A stretch of DNA of 64,000 bases from Kudoa neothunni (Eukaryota > Cnidaria): the NCBI GenBank assembly GCA_964304625.1, contig OZ199839.1, positions 2,108,001-2,172,000 of the forward strand. Direction: 5' to 3'. Made by a program: the position numbers and the translations under genes. The notes under the pieces were generated by a model, which did not search any database, was not told the DNA's origin, and saw nothing but the letters and a program-made list of their open reading frames with translations. Below are positions 1-13,557 of the stretch, piece after piece; the first letter of the stretch is position 1, and the number at the start of each line of letters is the position of its first letter.

Positions 1-179
1 ACACAACAAATTAGATTTGAAAAAGAGAGAAAGTATAAATCAAATATCAAGAGTTAATTTGAAGTGTGCCTTTTATATATGACTTAAAAATTATGGTAAA
101 TTGCAATTTAGAGCCAAGAGACATTTATTCATTTTAATCTGTTTATTGATAATTTGTTGTTTCCGATTTTATTATAACG
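1..179. other. AT-rich sequence without recognised feature
   Basis: No coding frame, repeat end or RNA gene seen before the dispersed repeat that starts near position 180. Confidence 0.5.
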
Positions 180-490
180 ATCATGCTGCCGCTGTTGCTG
201 TCCGCTCGGATCAATTTTACTAATGATTTCTGCTTTTTGAGTGGTTTTAATTTTTGTACCATTAAATTCTTTCTTAATTTTAAATAGCCGATATCTGTGC
301 ATTATGGGACTCTGTTTTGTAGTCTACTAATGTTCCATAATCAAATTAATTGCCTATGCAGAACATATAAATAGTTGAAAAATTGTTTAAAGCATGGCGC
401 TAAGAAATTAAAGACCATTAAGACAGTTTTTTTCTGGCGTCCGGACGAACCCCATCGGAACGCATGTGATTTTTTCCCGCAATACCGGGA
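180..490 (+). repeat. Dispersed repeat copy A (uninterrupted)
   Basis: About 300 bp that reappear, diverged, at 9375-9567 plus 11426-11590, where a Tigger transposon splits the second copy. Shared landmarks in order are a CTGCCGCTGTTG block, a TACCATTAAATTCTTTCTTA block, and a region near 440 around GTCCGGACGA followed by CCCCATCGGAAC and TTTTTTCCCGC. Copy A keeps the uninterrupted sequence across the Tigger target, TCTACTAATGTTCC, so it acts as a paralogous empty site. The 375-710 frame overlapping it resembles no known protein and is not called as a gene. The repeat class is unknown, probably non-autonomous. Confidence 0.7.
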
Positions 491-885
491 GGGTTATCTC
501 TTTATTGTAGTAAACACAATAATTAACCAAACAAAAAAATTTTATATAGTAACAATATTTAGATTGTTACAAGAACATTTTTCACTCGTTAATTTTTTAT
601 GGATTCTACTTTTAAACATTTATCCATGTATAGATATAAATCCGACAAATTTCATTAAATTTTTTATTTTAAAATATTATGCATCGTTGATTATATTGGA
701 TTTGGTTTGAATTTTAATAATTTCTAGAAAAAATACAGGGAAAGATTTCATTGTTTTTATTTTTTTTTGTTTTAATGCCAAGAATAATTCACGTATTAGT
801 GATTCAACATTTTTAGTACATATTTTAAAACAAAAGCATTACATGATTAATTTTCATAGAAAATATTTTGATAACATTGAGAATA
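491..885. other. AT-rich sequence without recognised feature
   Basis: Long A and T runs only; I see no exon, transposase motif or structured RNA. Confidence 0.5.
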
Positions 886-1450
886 CGGTCGAACCTCGAT
901 TATCCGGAAAGCGCGTTATCCAGGAGAATTTTAAAATTTTATTTTGATTTTATTGCCATTACGTGTCTATAAATCTTCGATTATCTGGAACCTCGGTAAC
1001 AGGAAAGAGTAAGAACTATTTAATCATATTTCCGGATAAAAGTAGCACCCATCACCGTACAGCATATACAATATAGCATATATAGCAATGCAATATTTAA
1101 AACAAAAATATTTCTAGGTTATTTATCAATTAATTTTTCTTTTAAAATTCAAGTTAAGCATTCAGTTCTTATGTAAATTTTTACTATATCTGCTCACATG
1201 CCTGTATGTACATTAAACAAACATTAATTATCGATTATTTAAAAAAGTAGGTTTCTCCTCTATAGACGTGTAAAAAATGCCATCATGATGTACTGTTTTT
1301 CCTTTAAGATTCCATATTCTTAGTTAATAGATATGTCACCATTTTTAATTTATGTGGAAGAAATTAAAATATTTTACTTAATAAATAGTAAAAATTGTTT
1401 ATAAGTCAAATAAACAATCAAAATAAGCAAAAATTTCAAATAAACGAGTT
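886..1450 (+). mobile_element. Tigger/pogo-like MITE, copy 1, right end lost
   Basis: The left end (TA, then CGGTCGAACCTCGATTATCC) matches the left ends of two complete copies at 46004-46644 and 61180-61819. Internal blocks such as AGCACCCATCACCGTA and TTTCTAGGTTATTTAT are shared with them. The TCGATTATCCGGA core with flanking TA is typical of pogo/Tigger termini. The right terminal repeat present in the other copies is missing here, and similarity fades near 1450. There is no transposase frame. Confidence 0.7.
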
Positions 1451-2039
1451 TCGTCTGTACCAGATAAATAATTCAGGTTTTTTCTTTCGTTCTCAACTTT
1501 TTAAATCTTTTTGATCTGTTCATTGAAGTGAACAATGGGAACGAAAGAGTCAAATATTTATATGCATGATTGGATTACGCATTAAAAAATATGGGGTCCG
1601 TGATAAGCCCATTAACCCTCCAACTGGCTTTGGGGAAAAGGCCACAAATTTTTTGATTTAATGTATGCAGAAAACTATTATAAACTAATGAGAAAATATG
1701 GAAAAGTAACATTTTAGTTAAAAATAAAGGATAAAATATTTTCAAGGGTCCCTAATAAATTTTTTTTTTAATAGCTAGCAATTTAGACATTTCTTGACGA
1801 ATGGGAACGACAATTGAAACTTCCACATTTTTAGCATTTGGATGAGGTTTTCATATCGTTTTCACGAGGACAATGTTCACATCTTCGTTTAGTAGAATTT
1901 GATACGGTAAAGTTGTATGTTTCCGTAGAGGTTTGTACAACTCTCCGGCCATTTGTTTCAAAAAATCACGTCTCAATTTGGCTGACCTTGCACATAGGGC
2001 CCCTAATCCCATATGTGCGGCTTTCCGTCCTTTCTATTA
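1451..2039. other. Intergenic, no recognised gene
   Basis: AT-rich; the 1838-2113 plus-strand frame runs into the Merlin relic in a different frame and has no recognisable domain. Confidence 0.45.
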
Positions 2040-2290
2040 AAAATGATTCCTCCTGTGAAGAAATTGCAAAATATTTTCTATTCCGAAGATGCTGCAATAA
2101 AATTCCTATTTGACAAAGGGATAATAAACAAACCAAGCCATTGAGTTTACTGCGGAAACATTGGTTTCTCTGTAGATCGCAAACAATGGCGTTGTACAAA
2201 AAAAGATTGTAGGAAAAAAGTGTCATTCTTCAATCGTACTTGCTTTTTTTGGTGCAAAAACCATGCGAATCTATGGAACGGGTTTTTGGG
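2040..2290 (+). pseudogene. Merlin (IS1016/IS1595-like) transposase N-terminal relic
   Basis: Read on the plus strand from about 2062, the frame gives FYSEDAAIKFLFDKGII, then a stop codon (TGA near 2114) where the first zinc-ribbon cysteine is expected, then VYCG, KQWRCTKKDCRKKVSF and NRTCFF. This is the order of the N-terminal zinc-ribbon region of Merlin/ISXO2-like transposases, which move DNA by a DDE mechanism. The DDE core is not found downstream, so this is an orphan end. A separate relic at 62820-63409 carries the DDE core of the same superfamily. The nonsense codon and isolation mark it as dead. Confidence 0.6.
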
Positions 2291-3262
2291 ATCATTCAAA
2301 AACGTATATTACATATAGAATAATGTGAAAATATATTAATAATCAACGTTAATTTACAAAAAATCAACTATTAGTCTCGCAATAAATTATTTTTGATTTC
2401 GATTTGACACTATCAATTATTTCAATTAATTGCAATTATTGAAATTTATCCGCAAAAATTTGTCATGGTCTAACGATGTAGAGTGATTTATTGGAAACAA
2501 ATTTAGCATCTTTATTTTTAAAATAAAGAATGAATATTGAGTACAAAAGTTCAGCTAAAAAAATCGGGTTTAAAAAATTGATAAAAACACATTCGAGTGA
2601 CATCGTGCCCACGTGTAATCTCCTTGTTGTTTACAAAAACTCAAAAAATCCTGCTCTATTAATTTAGTTATAATACAAAATATAAACTACAGTAATCAAA
2701 GAAATCTTAAAAAGTGGATTTTTAAATTATTTCAGATAGTCCCAAATAGATATTTTATAAAAATTAAACTATTTTTAAGCTTAACCGATTATGCTAATCT
2801 AAATAATGTAACATTAAAATGAACGTTTATTTTAATTTTTAGTATCTGAATTTATAAAAATGTAAATTTTTTGTCTAAAGCTGGATATAGAATAATGAAA
2901 GCGTCGCAAATCTTATCCATGGGATTTGGAGTTGTCGCTGAAATTCGTATCTTTTACATAAAATCACTGTTTAAACTTTAAACGAACATGTAAGAAAGAT
3001 TACTGGTCAAATTTAATTTTTCTGAAATTTGGATAAAGAAATTAAAATATTTGCAATTTTCAGATCGAGTTAGAGCATTACTAAGGTGATTTTTATAACT
3101 AATACATCGATGAAAATGTTGTAATGATTATTAATAACCAATAAAAGTCAGAATTGTCCTTTAAACTTAAAAACTTTATTTTGGTATAACATAGGATGAA
3201 TCGAGTCCAGTAATAATAAATATATTAATTTCTTAATAAAAAAATTATTTTAAGGAAGTGAT
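2291..3262. other. AT-rich intergenic
   Basis: No exon or transposon core recognised. A CACGTGTAATCTCC block near 2611 resembles part of the terminal repeats of the 27973-29029 element, but only over a few bases. Confidence 0.45.
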
Positions 3263-4858
<1,596 letters not shown>

Positions 4859-6496
4859 AAAACATTTGAATTTAATTCCTCGTATTAGTTATTTTTTAGT
4901 TTTTCAAATTTTTTTGTTGTGTGAATAATAATATCTCTCAGTAAATATACGAAAACATTTATTAACATTTTATTTTAAATTATGGTATGTTAAATTAAAA
5001 GTAATATTTAAGATAACTATGATATATATTTAATCGGGAAAACTTCAAAGACGATTGCGTGTAACATGAATAATGTTTTTAACGAATTAAATATCTGTAT
5101 GTTGTTTTCGACACAAGAATATCACGATATATCGTAAAACGGAGTTATTATTTATTTTTAACGCATCTTTCAGTAATTATAATGAAAAAATTATTGTTTG
5201 GTTAGAAAATATAATAATAGAATAAAAATCTTATTAATTTTTAACCTTGTTTATTTTTAAACCGCCATTAAGTGCTAATGAAGAGGTATTATATTATTTA
5301 TTGCATAAAATTAAACTTTTTTCTTTACTTGTAATTAATTCTATTTTGAAGTTATTAAAAAAATAAATATCATAGAAAAAATAATAAATTTATTTACAGA
5401 TTAATTTATGATAAACACACAATTTTATCGATATATGGAATAAATGGTATAGTTTCTTAAGTTACACGCCTTTCTAATAAAAATTAATAAAATTTCTAAA
5501 ATATTATGGAGTTTGTTGTCTTTAGAATGATTTCAGAATATAAGAACATTTAATTATCAATAAATGTTTGTAATCTTTCTTTGACTAACTGTAGTTTGGA
5601 AATATAATTATCCTTTTTGGTCTCCACCATTAATTTTAGAATTTAAAGCTATTTCCCATTGAATATTTTTAACTTTCTAAGATATAACCTTAATGGGTTA
5701 CATTAGAAATGAGATTTATTATCGATCATTTAAAAGTGAATATGATAAATAATATCATTCCATTGAAAACTTAAAAATATTTAAACTAGGCTGGAAACAT
5801 AAGGTGTAATAATTTTTATTCGATTTTTAGAGATAATTCTATAGCACACACAAACTAAAATATCTAATCCTCTTCCTAAGAGTTTTTAAATTGGCAACAT
5901 TTTATCAAAAATTAAAAGCTTCCGTGTCGATAGCCAGTGCCTATTAAATATGATACCATGCTGCAGAAAAACTAATAAATAACGTAATCATCATTACCTA
6001 TATTCTAAGTCGCTCTAACACCACTATATATTAAAAAAATGGTAAAAAAATTAAAAAAGTAACAAACGCGATTTGGGTGTATATGTTAATTCACATACTT
6101 TCGATTAAATCGATTTGTTCAATGAAGGGGTTAATAAAAAATATTAACTTACACTAAATAAAACTATCTTAAGTACGATTTTAAACACAGTTATTTTAAT
6201 TATTCCTCGTAAATAAGGCCTAGCATAATTTTTCACTGCCTATTAAACAAAAACTATCTCTAAAATAAGTTATCGCAATTTTTCCAACAAAAATTAACGT
6301 GAGATGGGGAATGTAACGTAGGAAACTGTATATCTGGTAATAATAAATAATAATAGAAATAAAAATTATTATTATTATTATTGGGTGACGAATAATCCGC
6401 TTAAATATTGAATTTAAGGTAATTATTTTTTAATCAGTTCGGGATAAATATCTGTTCGGTAATAGGTGAACAAAAATTATTCCCGCAATCTTTAGT
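4859..6496. other. AT-rich intergenic upstream of the gene array
   Basis: No coding segment recognised. A short ATT microsatellite lies at about 6366-6381. Any promoter of array gene A should be in the last few hundred bases, but no clear TATA box or other element can be singled out. Confidence 0.5.
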
Positions 6497-7699
6497 ATGT
6501 ATTCTAAAACCAACTATATTACAGTATCAGATTTTGAGATTTTTTGTTCGGCACTTGATAAACTCAAAATAGAGGAATATTCTGAGGATAACGCTATAAA
6601 GGTGAACTATTTCATTGCTGTTTAATTTAATATAAATATTATAGCTCGTATTTAATTCCACTAAAAATGAAGAAAGAGTTGAAATGCTATTGCGAGTTTT
6701 GTCTTCTCAAAGTCCATCTGAAGTATGTATTCCTTGTTCAGCTTCCCGTTTTCAAACTTTTTAGTTGAAAAGAAAGGCAAATTTAATGCTGAAAGATATA
6801 TTTTCAAACCGACTTACTAAAAAAGATACATTTGATTCATTCATCAGCGATTCGTTAACCTGCGTTACTAACCTGATCATTGGTGAAACAGATGAATCGC
6901 ATCAAAATGATCTAGTATCAACAGGTTTCATTCTCATCGAGGTTATTGTTAAAGGTAAGAGAAATAAATGGGAATTTATATGGGAATTTGTGGCAAAACT
7001 ACTCTCAACTGATCAACCAAACTTAATGGAATCGGTGCATAGATCGATGAAGTAGATTTTTGTTACCACGTATTGCGATTGTATGAGTGTATAGAGAAAA
7101 CCATAGTTTGTTTGGTAAAAAGAAAAAAAAATATTCAGTACAATATAGAAAGTTTTTGATGGCCTGTTTCAAAGAAGCCAGCCAACAACCTAAAGTACCT
7201 AATTCTTTAATACATATAAATAATACTTCAATGACCGTTTAAATTGGATATAATAAAAATTTCCTGTTTAATTTTTGTGGGAATCTCCATATTTATCTTG
7301 GCTTAGGTTATATAATTTTCATTCGTTTAACACATTTAGTTAGCATTATTTGCAATGGATATGTGGCAATATTTACTCTGTTTTCAGAATTCTCTTTACT
7401 GCAACAAGACATTTGACAAATTGGTGCCTTTGTTAATGGATGCAATGGACGAATTAGTTCCAACGTTACATGGACATGATTTTATGAAACGTTTAAAGAA
7501 TGTGCTATACCTGGATACCGTTGTGTTCCTAAATTGTTACAATTTACTTAGTCAAAGGATTATTACACTTTTATATACGACCGACGTTGAGGAGTTATTA
7601 GAATCTGAGCTTTTGAGTCTCCTTGATACATTAAAACCGTTATATGACATGGTTGTGTGCATTTCCACATATATGGTTACAACTGTAGTGGTTACTTAA
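6497..7699 (+). CDS. Tandem unknown-family gene A (five exons)
   Basis: Exons 6497-6601, 6645-6722, 6765-7051, 7095-7194 and 7340-7699 join into a 309-residue frame with GT..AG introns of 43, 42, 43 and 145 bp. Exon lengths 105, 78, 287 and 100 bp are identical in the three downstream paralogues. Landmarks: FEIFCSALDKL near the start, NEERVEMLLRVLS in exon 2, CVTNLII...KGKRNKWE in exon 3, LFGKKKKKYSVQYRKFLMAC in exon 4 and ALFAMDMWQYLLC...SLYC in exon 5. The composition is rich in hydrophobic-amphipathic helix, with no signal peptide or obvious transmembrane segment, so an all-helical (ARM/HEAT-like) cytoplasmic or nuclear protein is a guess from composition only. I do not recognise the family. 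Its C-terminus lacks the basic tail of gene D. The intact frame and splice sites argue for a working gene. Confidence 0.8.
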
Positions 7700-8156
7700 C
7701 TATACAAAAATAAAATCATTCCCACTTCCATTCATTCGTTGTATTCAATCATATTATAATAAATATTTGTTTCTCCAAAATGTTTTAATCCTTGGTATTT
7801 TTGTTTTATTCTTGATAAAAAGTGATCGCGTTTTTTTATTGCTAGAAATAAAATCATAATAATTACGAAATTTTCTTCTACTATAAACTTTATAAAAATT
7901 CTTTATATGTTATAACATTTACACGAATTTTTATAGTGATTACACAATAATATGAAGCGCCATCTATTTAATTATATTATCTGCTTAATTTACGAATTAT
8001 TAAGCCATATTTTAAGCTGCAATAAACACCCCCTATTCTCGAGGAAGACCTTCCACGACTTATCGAGGATGTAGACAAATCATAAGCCTCAATCCCCAGC
8101 ATTTAATTATCATTTTATATATTTAATAGTGCATAAGAGTCGTGTGTAAGATGACT
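7700..8156. other. Intergenic after gene A
   Basis: AT-rich; a possible polyadenylation signal (AAATAAAATC region) lies about 15-35 bases after the gene A stop. Nothing else recognised. Confidence 0.4.
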
Positions 8157-9569
8157 CCAAGGCGATTGTTGTGGATGGGAATATCTCCTAGAATAAGTGG
8201 AATATTAAAAATTTGATTTCATTAATACGTTAGGCTATACTTTTCTTAACAAAAATTTATTAATTTTTTTAAATTATTTCGCGTCGAAAATTTTTGTATT
8301 AAGTCCGTACTTTAATGATCTCTCATGTATCGAAATCGTATTTCTCTTGATCTAATTACAGTATTTAATGTTTGTACACCATATGTTAGTGAATTAAATT
8401 CTATTATTTACAATAAGATTGATTATTGTCATGTTCGATGTGGCGTCCACAATCCATTGGCCCCACGTCTCGCATAGTCCCATAATTTTAGTAGTTGTCT
8501 TACGTTGAGCATTAATTCTCGTTTGCTCTAAATAGTGTCGTATATAATTCATAAACTTTATTATTCTGCGTCATGACTTATACGCTAAACCATTTGGTTA
8601 CGTTGAATTTAGAATGTGAATCTCCATGAATCCTCTTTTCGAGGATTGTGCTATTTAACTCACGTTTCACTTAAACTAAAATATTCTAAATGGGTTTTTG
8701 TTTATTCCCAGCGCATCTTTCTTCATAACGACTACACAAGATTCGTTTAGCTTGACTCATAACAAATGCATGTGCGATACAATGAATCTGATGATTCGAC
8801 CAAATGATTGTTAAATGAATTAGTTGATGTTTCTCCTTGGCTGAAGACAAAAATATGGACAGATAATTACAAATGCCTCAGAAAGTGCCTTAACATGACG
8901 ATTGAATCGACTTCCCTTTTTGATACGTAGGTTCCATGTCTGTTAAATATTCCAGTATGAAGTTAAAATAGGAAAGTATGGCATAAATTCAGAGAAATGA
9001 AAATCTATTCTGATAATTTTGAGTGAAATGGTTTATATTACTAGTAAAGATCAATTCGATTCCCTATGTGATGAATCATAAGGGGAAGGAGTCTCCGGCC
9101 TCAATACTTATTTTGATAAAAACTGGATCACCATGTGAAAAAGTACATTTATTTCTGAGAAAATTATTTATTAATTATTGATAAGAGAATTCATAAACAT
9201 TCCCAAGCAGAGCACAAAGTTATACTAAGAATGTTAATTACCTCTCAAAATAAAGTGAGAACGAATAATATAACAAATTTTTCTGAACAAAAATCCTGAA
9301 AAAAGTCGCGAATCCCAAGATTTTTAAATACATTAAATCCCGAATCCCCAAATTCGTAAGTGTAATCTCATACGATAACGCTGCCGCTGTTGTTATCCAC
9401 TCGGATCAATTTTACTTGCGACGTCCTTTTTTAAAGTGGTTTTCATTTTCCAGACTACTTTATTTTCAGATGAAATGTATTCAGTTTTAATTCTTGTACC
9501 ATTAAATTCTTTCTTAATTTGAAATAACCGATATTGGTGCATTACGGAATCCAGTTTTGTAGCCTACTA

Positions 9570-11423
9570 CAGTCGGTGACCACTAATTCGTAATCCCCTT
9601 GGGGATGGAGAAAATTACGAATTATACGTCAGTAACGTCTAATTCGTTATGGCTTTGTGCGCGCGGACGAAAAAAACATGAAAATTTTGATTTTATTAAT
9701 TTTTAAGGTTTTCTAAAATAATCTGTTATTTTCGATTGTATTTGAGTTTTTTCAATATACTCATACACATATGATTCTAATTTAGCTAATTCATCACCTA
9801 AAGAGTAACCAGCACCTTTGAAAAATATTTTCAAATTTTCTACAAAAATTAGAGCATCTTTAGAAGTGAATTTAGGCTCCACAGGTTCGTCCTCTACCTC
9901 CTCAGGCTCACTAACGATTTCCTCGTATGAGATGTTCTCTAAATTATCACATACGGGAAACAAACTTTCTTCGATACCTAATTCATCAACTTCTTCTAGA
10001 GATGTGGAACTATCTGGAGATAAAATTTTATTGGAATTTTCTGGTTCATTCACGGATGTTTTTAAGCTGAAACCAGATTTAGAAAAACAATTAATAATTG
10101 TTTCAGGAACTAATGAATTCCAAGTATCCTTAATAAGAGTCATTGTTTCCCATAAATCTAGAGGTTTTATATCCAGTCCAATTTCTGCACAAAGCGTATG
10201 TCGCCTCGTTAAGTAATTCCAGGATGTTGCCTTAAATGAACGAATAACACTTTGATCCATTGGTTGTAGGACCGATGTGATGTTTTTGGGAAAATAGACT
10301 ATTTGAACGTTAGAGAGTTCCATGTGTTGATGGCAACTTGCATTGTCCATAAAAAGAACAATTTTTTGGTTTCTACTTCTGAAAATACTGTTAAGTTTTA
10401 ACAGATAATTTCTCAAAATGCTTGCTGTCATCCAGCCTTTCGTGTTGTACTCATAGGGAACTGGAGTAGTATTTATACTTTTAAAGCATCTAGGTCGGGC
10501 ATAATGACCTATCACTAAGAGGTCTAGCTTTTCACCATTCATTGAGGCTCCAAGTAGTAATGTAATCCTTTTTTTTTGACTTTTTACCACAAGACATATT
10601 ATTTTCAGTAGCAGAAACGTAACTTTTTCCCATAATAATATAGATAAATACTTACGCAAAAATAATTGATTGTAGAATATTGTATAATTTCGATCATAAC
10701 GAAAAAATAATAAAGTACTCATTTGGCGCCCACAAAATAATCATGTGGAAGTAATACTATTAACAAAAAATTCTTCATTTAATGTATGTAAAAATATCTA
10801 CTCGAAACAAAAATAACCATTTTTAGGAAAAACTTAGGAGGCGTTGATTGATAGAACAGCGCGGTCTCGTCGACATTGTATATTCGATCCTCTTTATAAT
10901 TTTCAAGAATTTTAATTAGTTGAGTCTTCCATTCTGTGATGATTCCTATAGGTAACATGTTAGCATCGCCATGAAAACTGACTTTTTTTAATTGAATCTA
11001 TTTTTAAAGCCGCGAAATCATCCGTAACTAACATTTTTGAAATCGTCATCAGAAGCACCGATCTCATTTCTTTTATTAATTATTTCGATGGACGATAATT
11101 CGATACTTTTCGACCTCATCCAAATGAACCACTCATAAACACGTTGATCGGCTTCTTCATCTTTTCTTTTCCGCATTGATCTTCGTTGGGATGGAAGCAA
11201 TTGATTCTCAAATGCTTGTGTAATTTTACCCCTTTTTTCTAAAATGCCATTTAATGTTGAAATATAACCTATTTTGAAGTGTTTAATAGTTCCCGTCTTT
11301 CTATTTAAGGGTGGCAAACTATCATATTATTTAATTATGTCATATTTCTCTTGAAGCGTTCTGAATTTGTGAATTCTTCTTTCGGGCATTCAGAAATGAT
11401 TACGAATGAACGGTCACCTACTG
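9570..11423 (-). mobile_element. Tigger (pogo/Tc1-mariner superfamily) DNA transposon
   Basis: The 26-bp terminal inverted repeats pair CAGTCGGTGACCACTAATTC (9570 onward) with CAGTAGGTGACCGTTCATTC (reverse complement from 11423), and both continue GTAATC. TA dinucleotides flank both sides (9568-9569 and 11424-11425), the expected target duplication. The 1.85-kb length and minus-strand DDE transposase are standard for Tigger. Insertion into repeat copy B is shown directly by comparison with copy A. Confidence 0.93.
9703..11317 (-). pseudogene. Tigger transposase (CENP-B-type HTH plus DDE), frame-broken
   Basis: The N-terminal part (11317-11018) has the helix-turn-helix region, with SQRRSMRKRKDEEADQRVYE and the WF-containing segment usual in CENP-B/Tigger N-termini. 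A middle piece near 10930-10830 carries IYNVDETALFY, which holds the first catalytic aspartate. The C-terminal part (10722-9703) has the YEYNTKGWMT motif, LFMDNASCHQ with the second aspartate, and NITSVLQPMDQSVIRSFK with the third. An acidic, serine-rich tail follows. The pieces lie in different frames, separated by indels around 11018 and 10722-10830, so no full-length enzyme is encoded, although all three catalytic aspartates remain readable. It encodes the enzyme for the enclosing Tigger. Confidence 0.9.
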
Positions 11424-11672
11424 TAACACTTCAGAATTAATTTAATTTCCTGTGCAGAAGATCTTATAAATAGTTGGAAAGTTGTATTAAGTATGGAATA
11501 AAGAAATTAAAGGCCATTAAGATAGTCTTTTTCTGGGGTCCGGACGGACCCCATCGGAACACGCATGATTTTTTCCCGCACAGTACAAAGAGGGTAAATG
11601 AAAGCAAATTTTTAATATCTCACTTATTCTAGGAGATATTCCAATCCGTGCAAATAGCCACCGCCTTGATTT

Positions 11673-12415
11673 TATTAATGGTACGAACATTAGCTTTTAT
11701 AATAGGGATTACTTACGAGTCAAAGCTCATTAGAAGGTTAAATAATATAAATTGGTTAATTATGGAAACCTAACTAAAATCGATTTTATTGAATAAATCT
11801 AGATTATCTTTGGTACCTGCTTTGGCGTAACAAACAGATATGGTTAATCTTCAAATTTGTATCTTGTTTTGTGACATTTATTTGTCCGAAAATACGCAAT
11901 CATCGAATTATTTTTTTGCATAAGTATTCTAAGAGTTAATTGAGAATAAGATTGGAGGACTTGTTTCGTGCGTAGTTTCATTTTGTTTTATAAGCTCCTT
12001 GTCTCGTCTATTATGTTAGTATGAGCTCCAACGGATAAATTCTGTTCTATTCTGTGATTCGTCGTTATATGAACATATCCATATTCAATTAAAGACAATA
12101 GATTGTTCAGAAAGCTGGAATTCAAATCAGCTTCTGTGGTGTGGGCGGAATTTAAATGTGCGAAAATTTATTCGATTTTAATTTCAAAATTCGTATTCAC
12201 CCAAAAAATAAAGATATCCAAACAAAAGTCTTTATCAACTGATATCTCTATTCTCGATAACATTTATTTTAATCACAATTATTATTTAATTATATTAATC
12301 AGATAACGAATAATCTATTTAAATATTTGAACGTGATTTATTAACTTTTTCATTCCGATCGGAAAGATAACTTTCTCGTAATGATTAGTGATAAATAATT
12401 ATTTCAATTCGAGAA
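11673..12415. other. Intergenic upstream of gene B
   Basis: The 12103-12306 frame shows no domain. Otherwise AT-rich with no recognised element; any gene B promoter would be here. Confidence 0.45.
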
Positions 12416-13557
12416 ATGGATTCTAATAATAACTATTCTATAACATCGGATTTTGATAATTTTTGTTCTGCACTAGAACAACTTCCTCAAGAAGATTATA
12501 TTGGTGACAACTCTATAAAAGTGAACGGCATCTATATGAACTATGCTTAAACAAATAATTCAGATTCTTTTCAATTCTAAGACAAATGAGGAAAGCGTTG
12601 GACTACTGCTGAGTGTGTTGTGTTCGAAAAAATCTATGAAAGTATTTGTTTATTTACTTTGGACTCTCAATAATTTCAATATGTAGTTAAAATTAATTTC
12701 GAATTCAATGCTAAAACATATTCATTCAGCTTGGCTCACTAAAAAAGATATTCCTGAAACATTTATCAACGAATCTAAATCATGTATTACAAACCTAATA
12801 ATTGTTGAAACAGATGAATCACATCGGAACGAGCTTATCTCAACAGGATTTCTTCTTGTTCAAATCATTGTTAAAGGGAGAAAAAATAAATGGGAAACCA
12901 TATCTGAATTTGTGATAAAATTACTCTCAACTAACCAACCAAACTTAACGGAATTGGTGCGCAAATCACTGAAGTAAATTTTTTATAACTTGTTTTGTTT
13001 GTATGACTGCGTAGAAAAAACCATACTTTGTTTGGCAAAAAGAACAAAAAATATTCAGTGCAGTATGGAAAATTTTTGATGGCCTGTCTCAATGAAGCCA
13101 TTCGTCGGCCCAATGTACGTAATTGTTTTGGTCCTAATAAATAATTGCACATAAAATATGGATATAATTTAAATTTTCTTGTTGGCGAAAATCTAAAAAT
13201 AACCATAATTAATATCATGGATTAACTATGGTTTTATTTTTTTATCACTTTTAGGTGGCATTATTTGCAATGGATATGTGGCTTTATTTACTTTGTTGCC
13301 AGACTCATTTATATTGTAGTAAGAAATTCCACAAACTGATTCCTTCGTTAATGGATGCGACTGATCAAATGGTTACTTCGGCCGATGGATATCATTTTAT
13401 GAAATTCCTAAGATATTTGTATTATTTGGATGATACAGTTTTTCTAAAGCACAGTCTCGAGTTTAATAGAAGGATCTTTGCACGTATGTTTACTGTTAAA
13501 ATTGAAAAATCAATGGAATCTGAATTACGTCGTTTTCTCTATATGCTGATGTACTAG
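12416..13557 (+). CDS. Tandem unknown-family gene B (five exons)
   Basis: Exons 12416-12520, 12564-12641, 12687-12973, 13015-13114 and 13255-13557 give a 290-residue frame. Introns are 43, 45, 41 and 140 bp, all GT..AG, in the same phases as gene A. Start region: MDSNNNYSITSDFDNFCSAL. Exon 2 carries TNEESVGLLLSVLCS, exon 3 CITNLIIVETDESHRNELIS and KGRKNKWETISEFV, exon 4 TLFGKKNKKYSVQYGKFLMA, exon 5 ALFAMDMWLYLLCCQTHLYC. It is closest to gene A in exons 1, 3 and 4. It is the shortest member, ending soon after the shared MESELRRFLYMLM helix. Function unknown; no cofactor motif, signal peptide or zinc-binding pattern is seen. Confidence 0.8.

Larger units (their letters stand above)
9375..11590 (+). 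repeat. Dispersed repeat copy B, split by a Tigger insertion
   Basis: The left part, 9375-9567, and the right part, 11426-11590, together match copy A (180-490). The left part ends in GTAGCCTAC-TA and the right part resumes after TA with ACACTTCAGAATTAATTT, exactly where copy A reads through. The right part carries a short perfect hairpin, GGGGTCCGGACGGACCCC, near 11536. Confidence 0.75.
8157..11672. mobile_element. Composite element with ~75-bp inverted ends (outer layer of a nest)
   Basis: The segment 8157-8226 and the reverse complement of 11593-11672 match over most of their length. The core is GAATATCTCCTAGAATAAGT followed by ATATTAAAAATTTG and TTTCATT. They thus form inverted ends about 3.5 kb apart. 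Enclosed are unrecognised sequence (8227-9374), dispersed repeat copy B, and a Tigger element inside copy B. No transposase of its own is recognised, and no clear target-site duplication is seen, so the boundaries are approximate. It could also be two oppositely oriented copies of a small repeat. Confidence 0.5.

Noticed and set aside
375-710. 111-codon plus frame
   Set aside because: It begins within dispersed repeat copy A and continues into AT-rich DNA; no domain, and copy B does not preserve the frame.
2114-2116. TGA at a cysteine position, possible alternative decoding
   Set aside because: Found in a dead transposase; intact host genes use TGA as a normal stop or not at all internally. 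Simple decay explains it.
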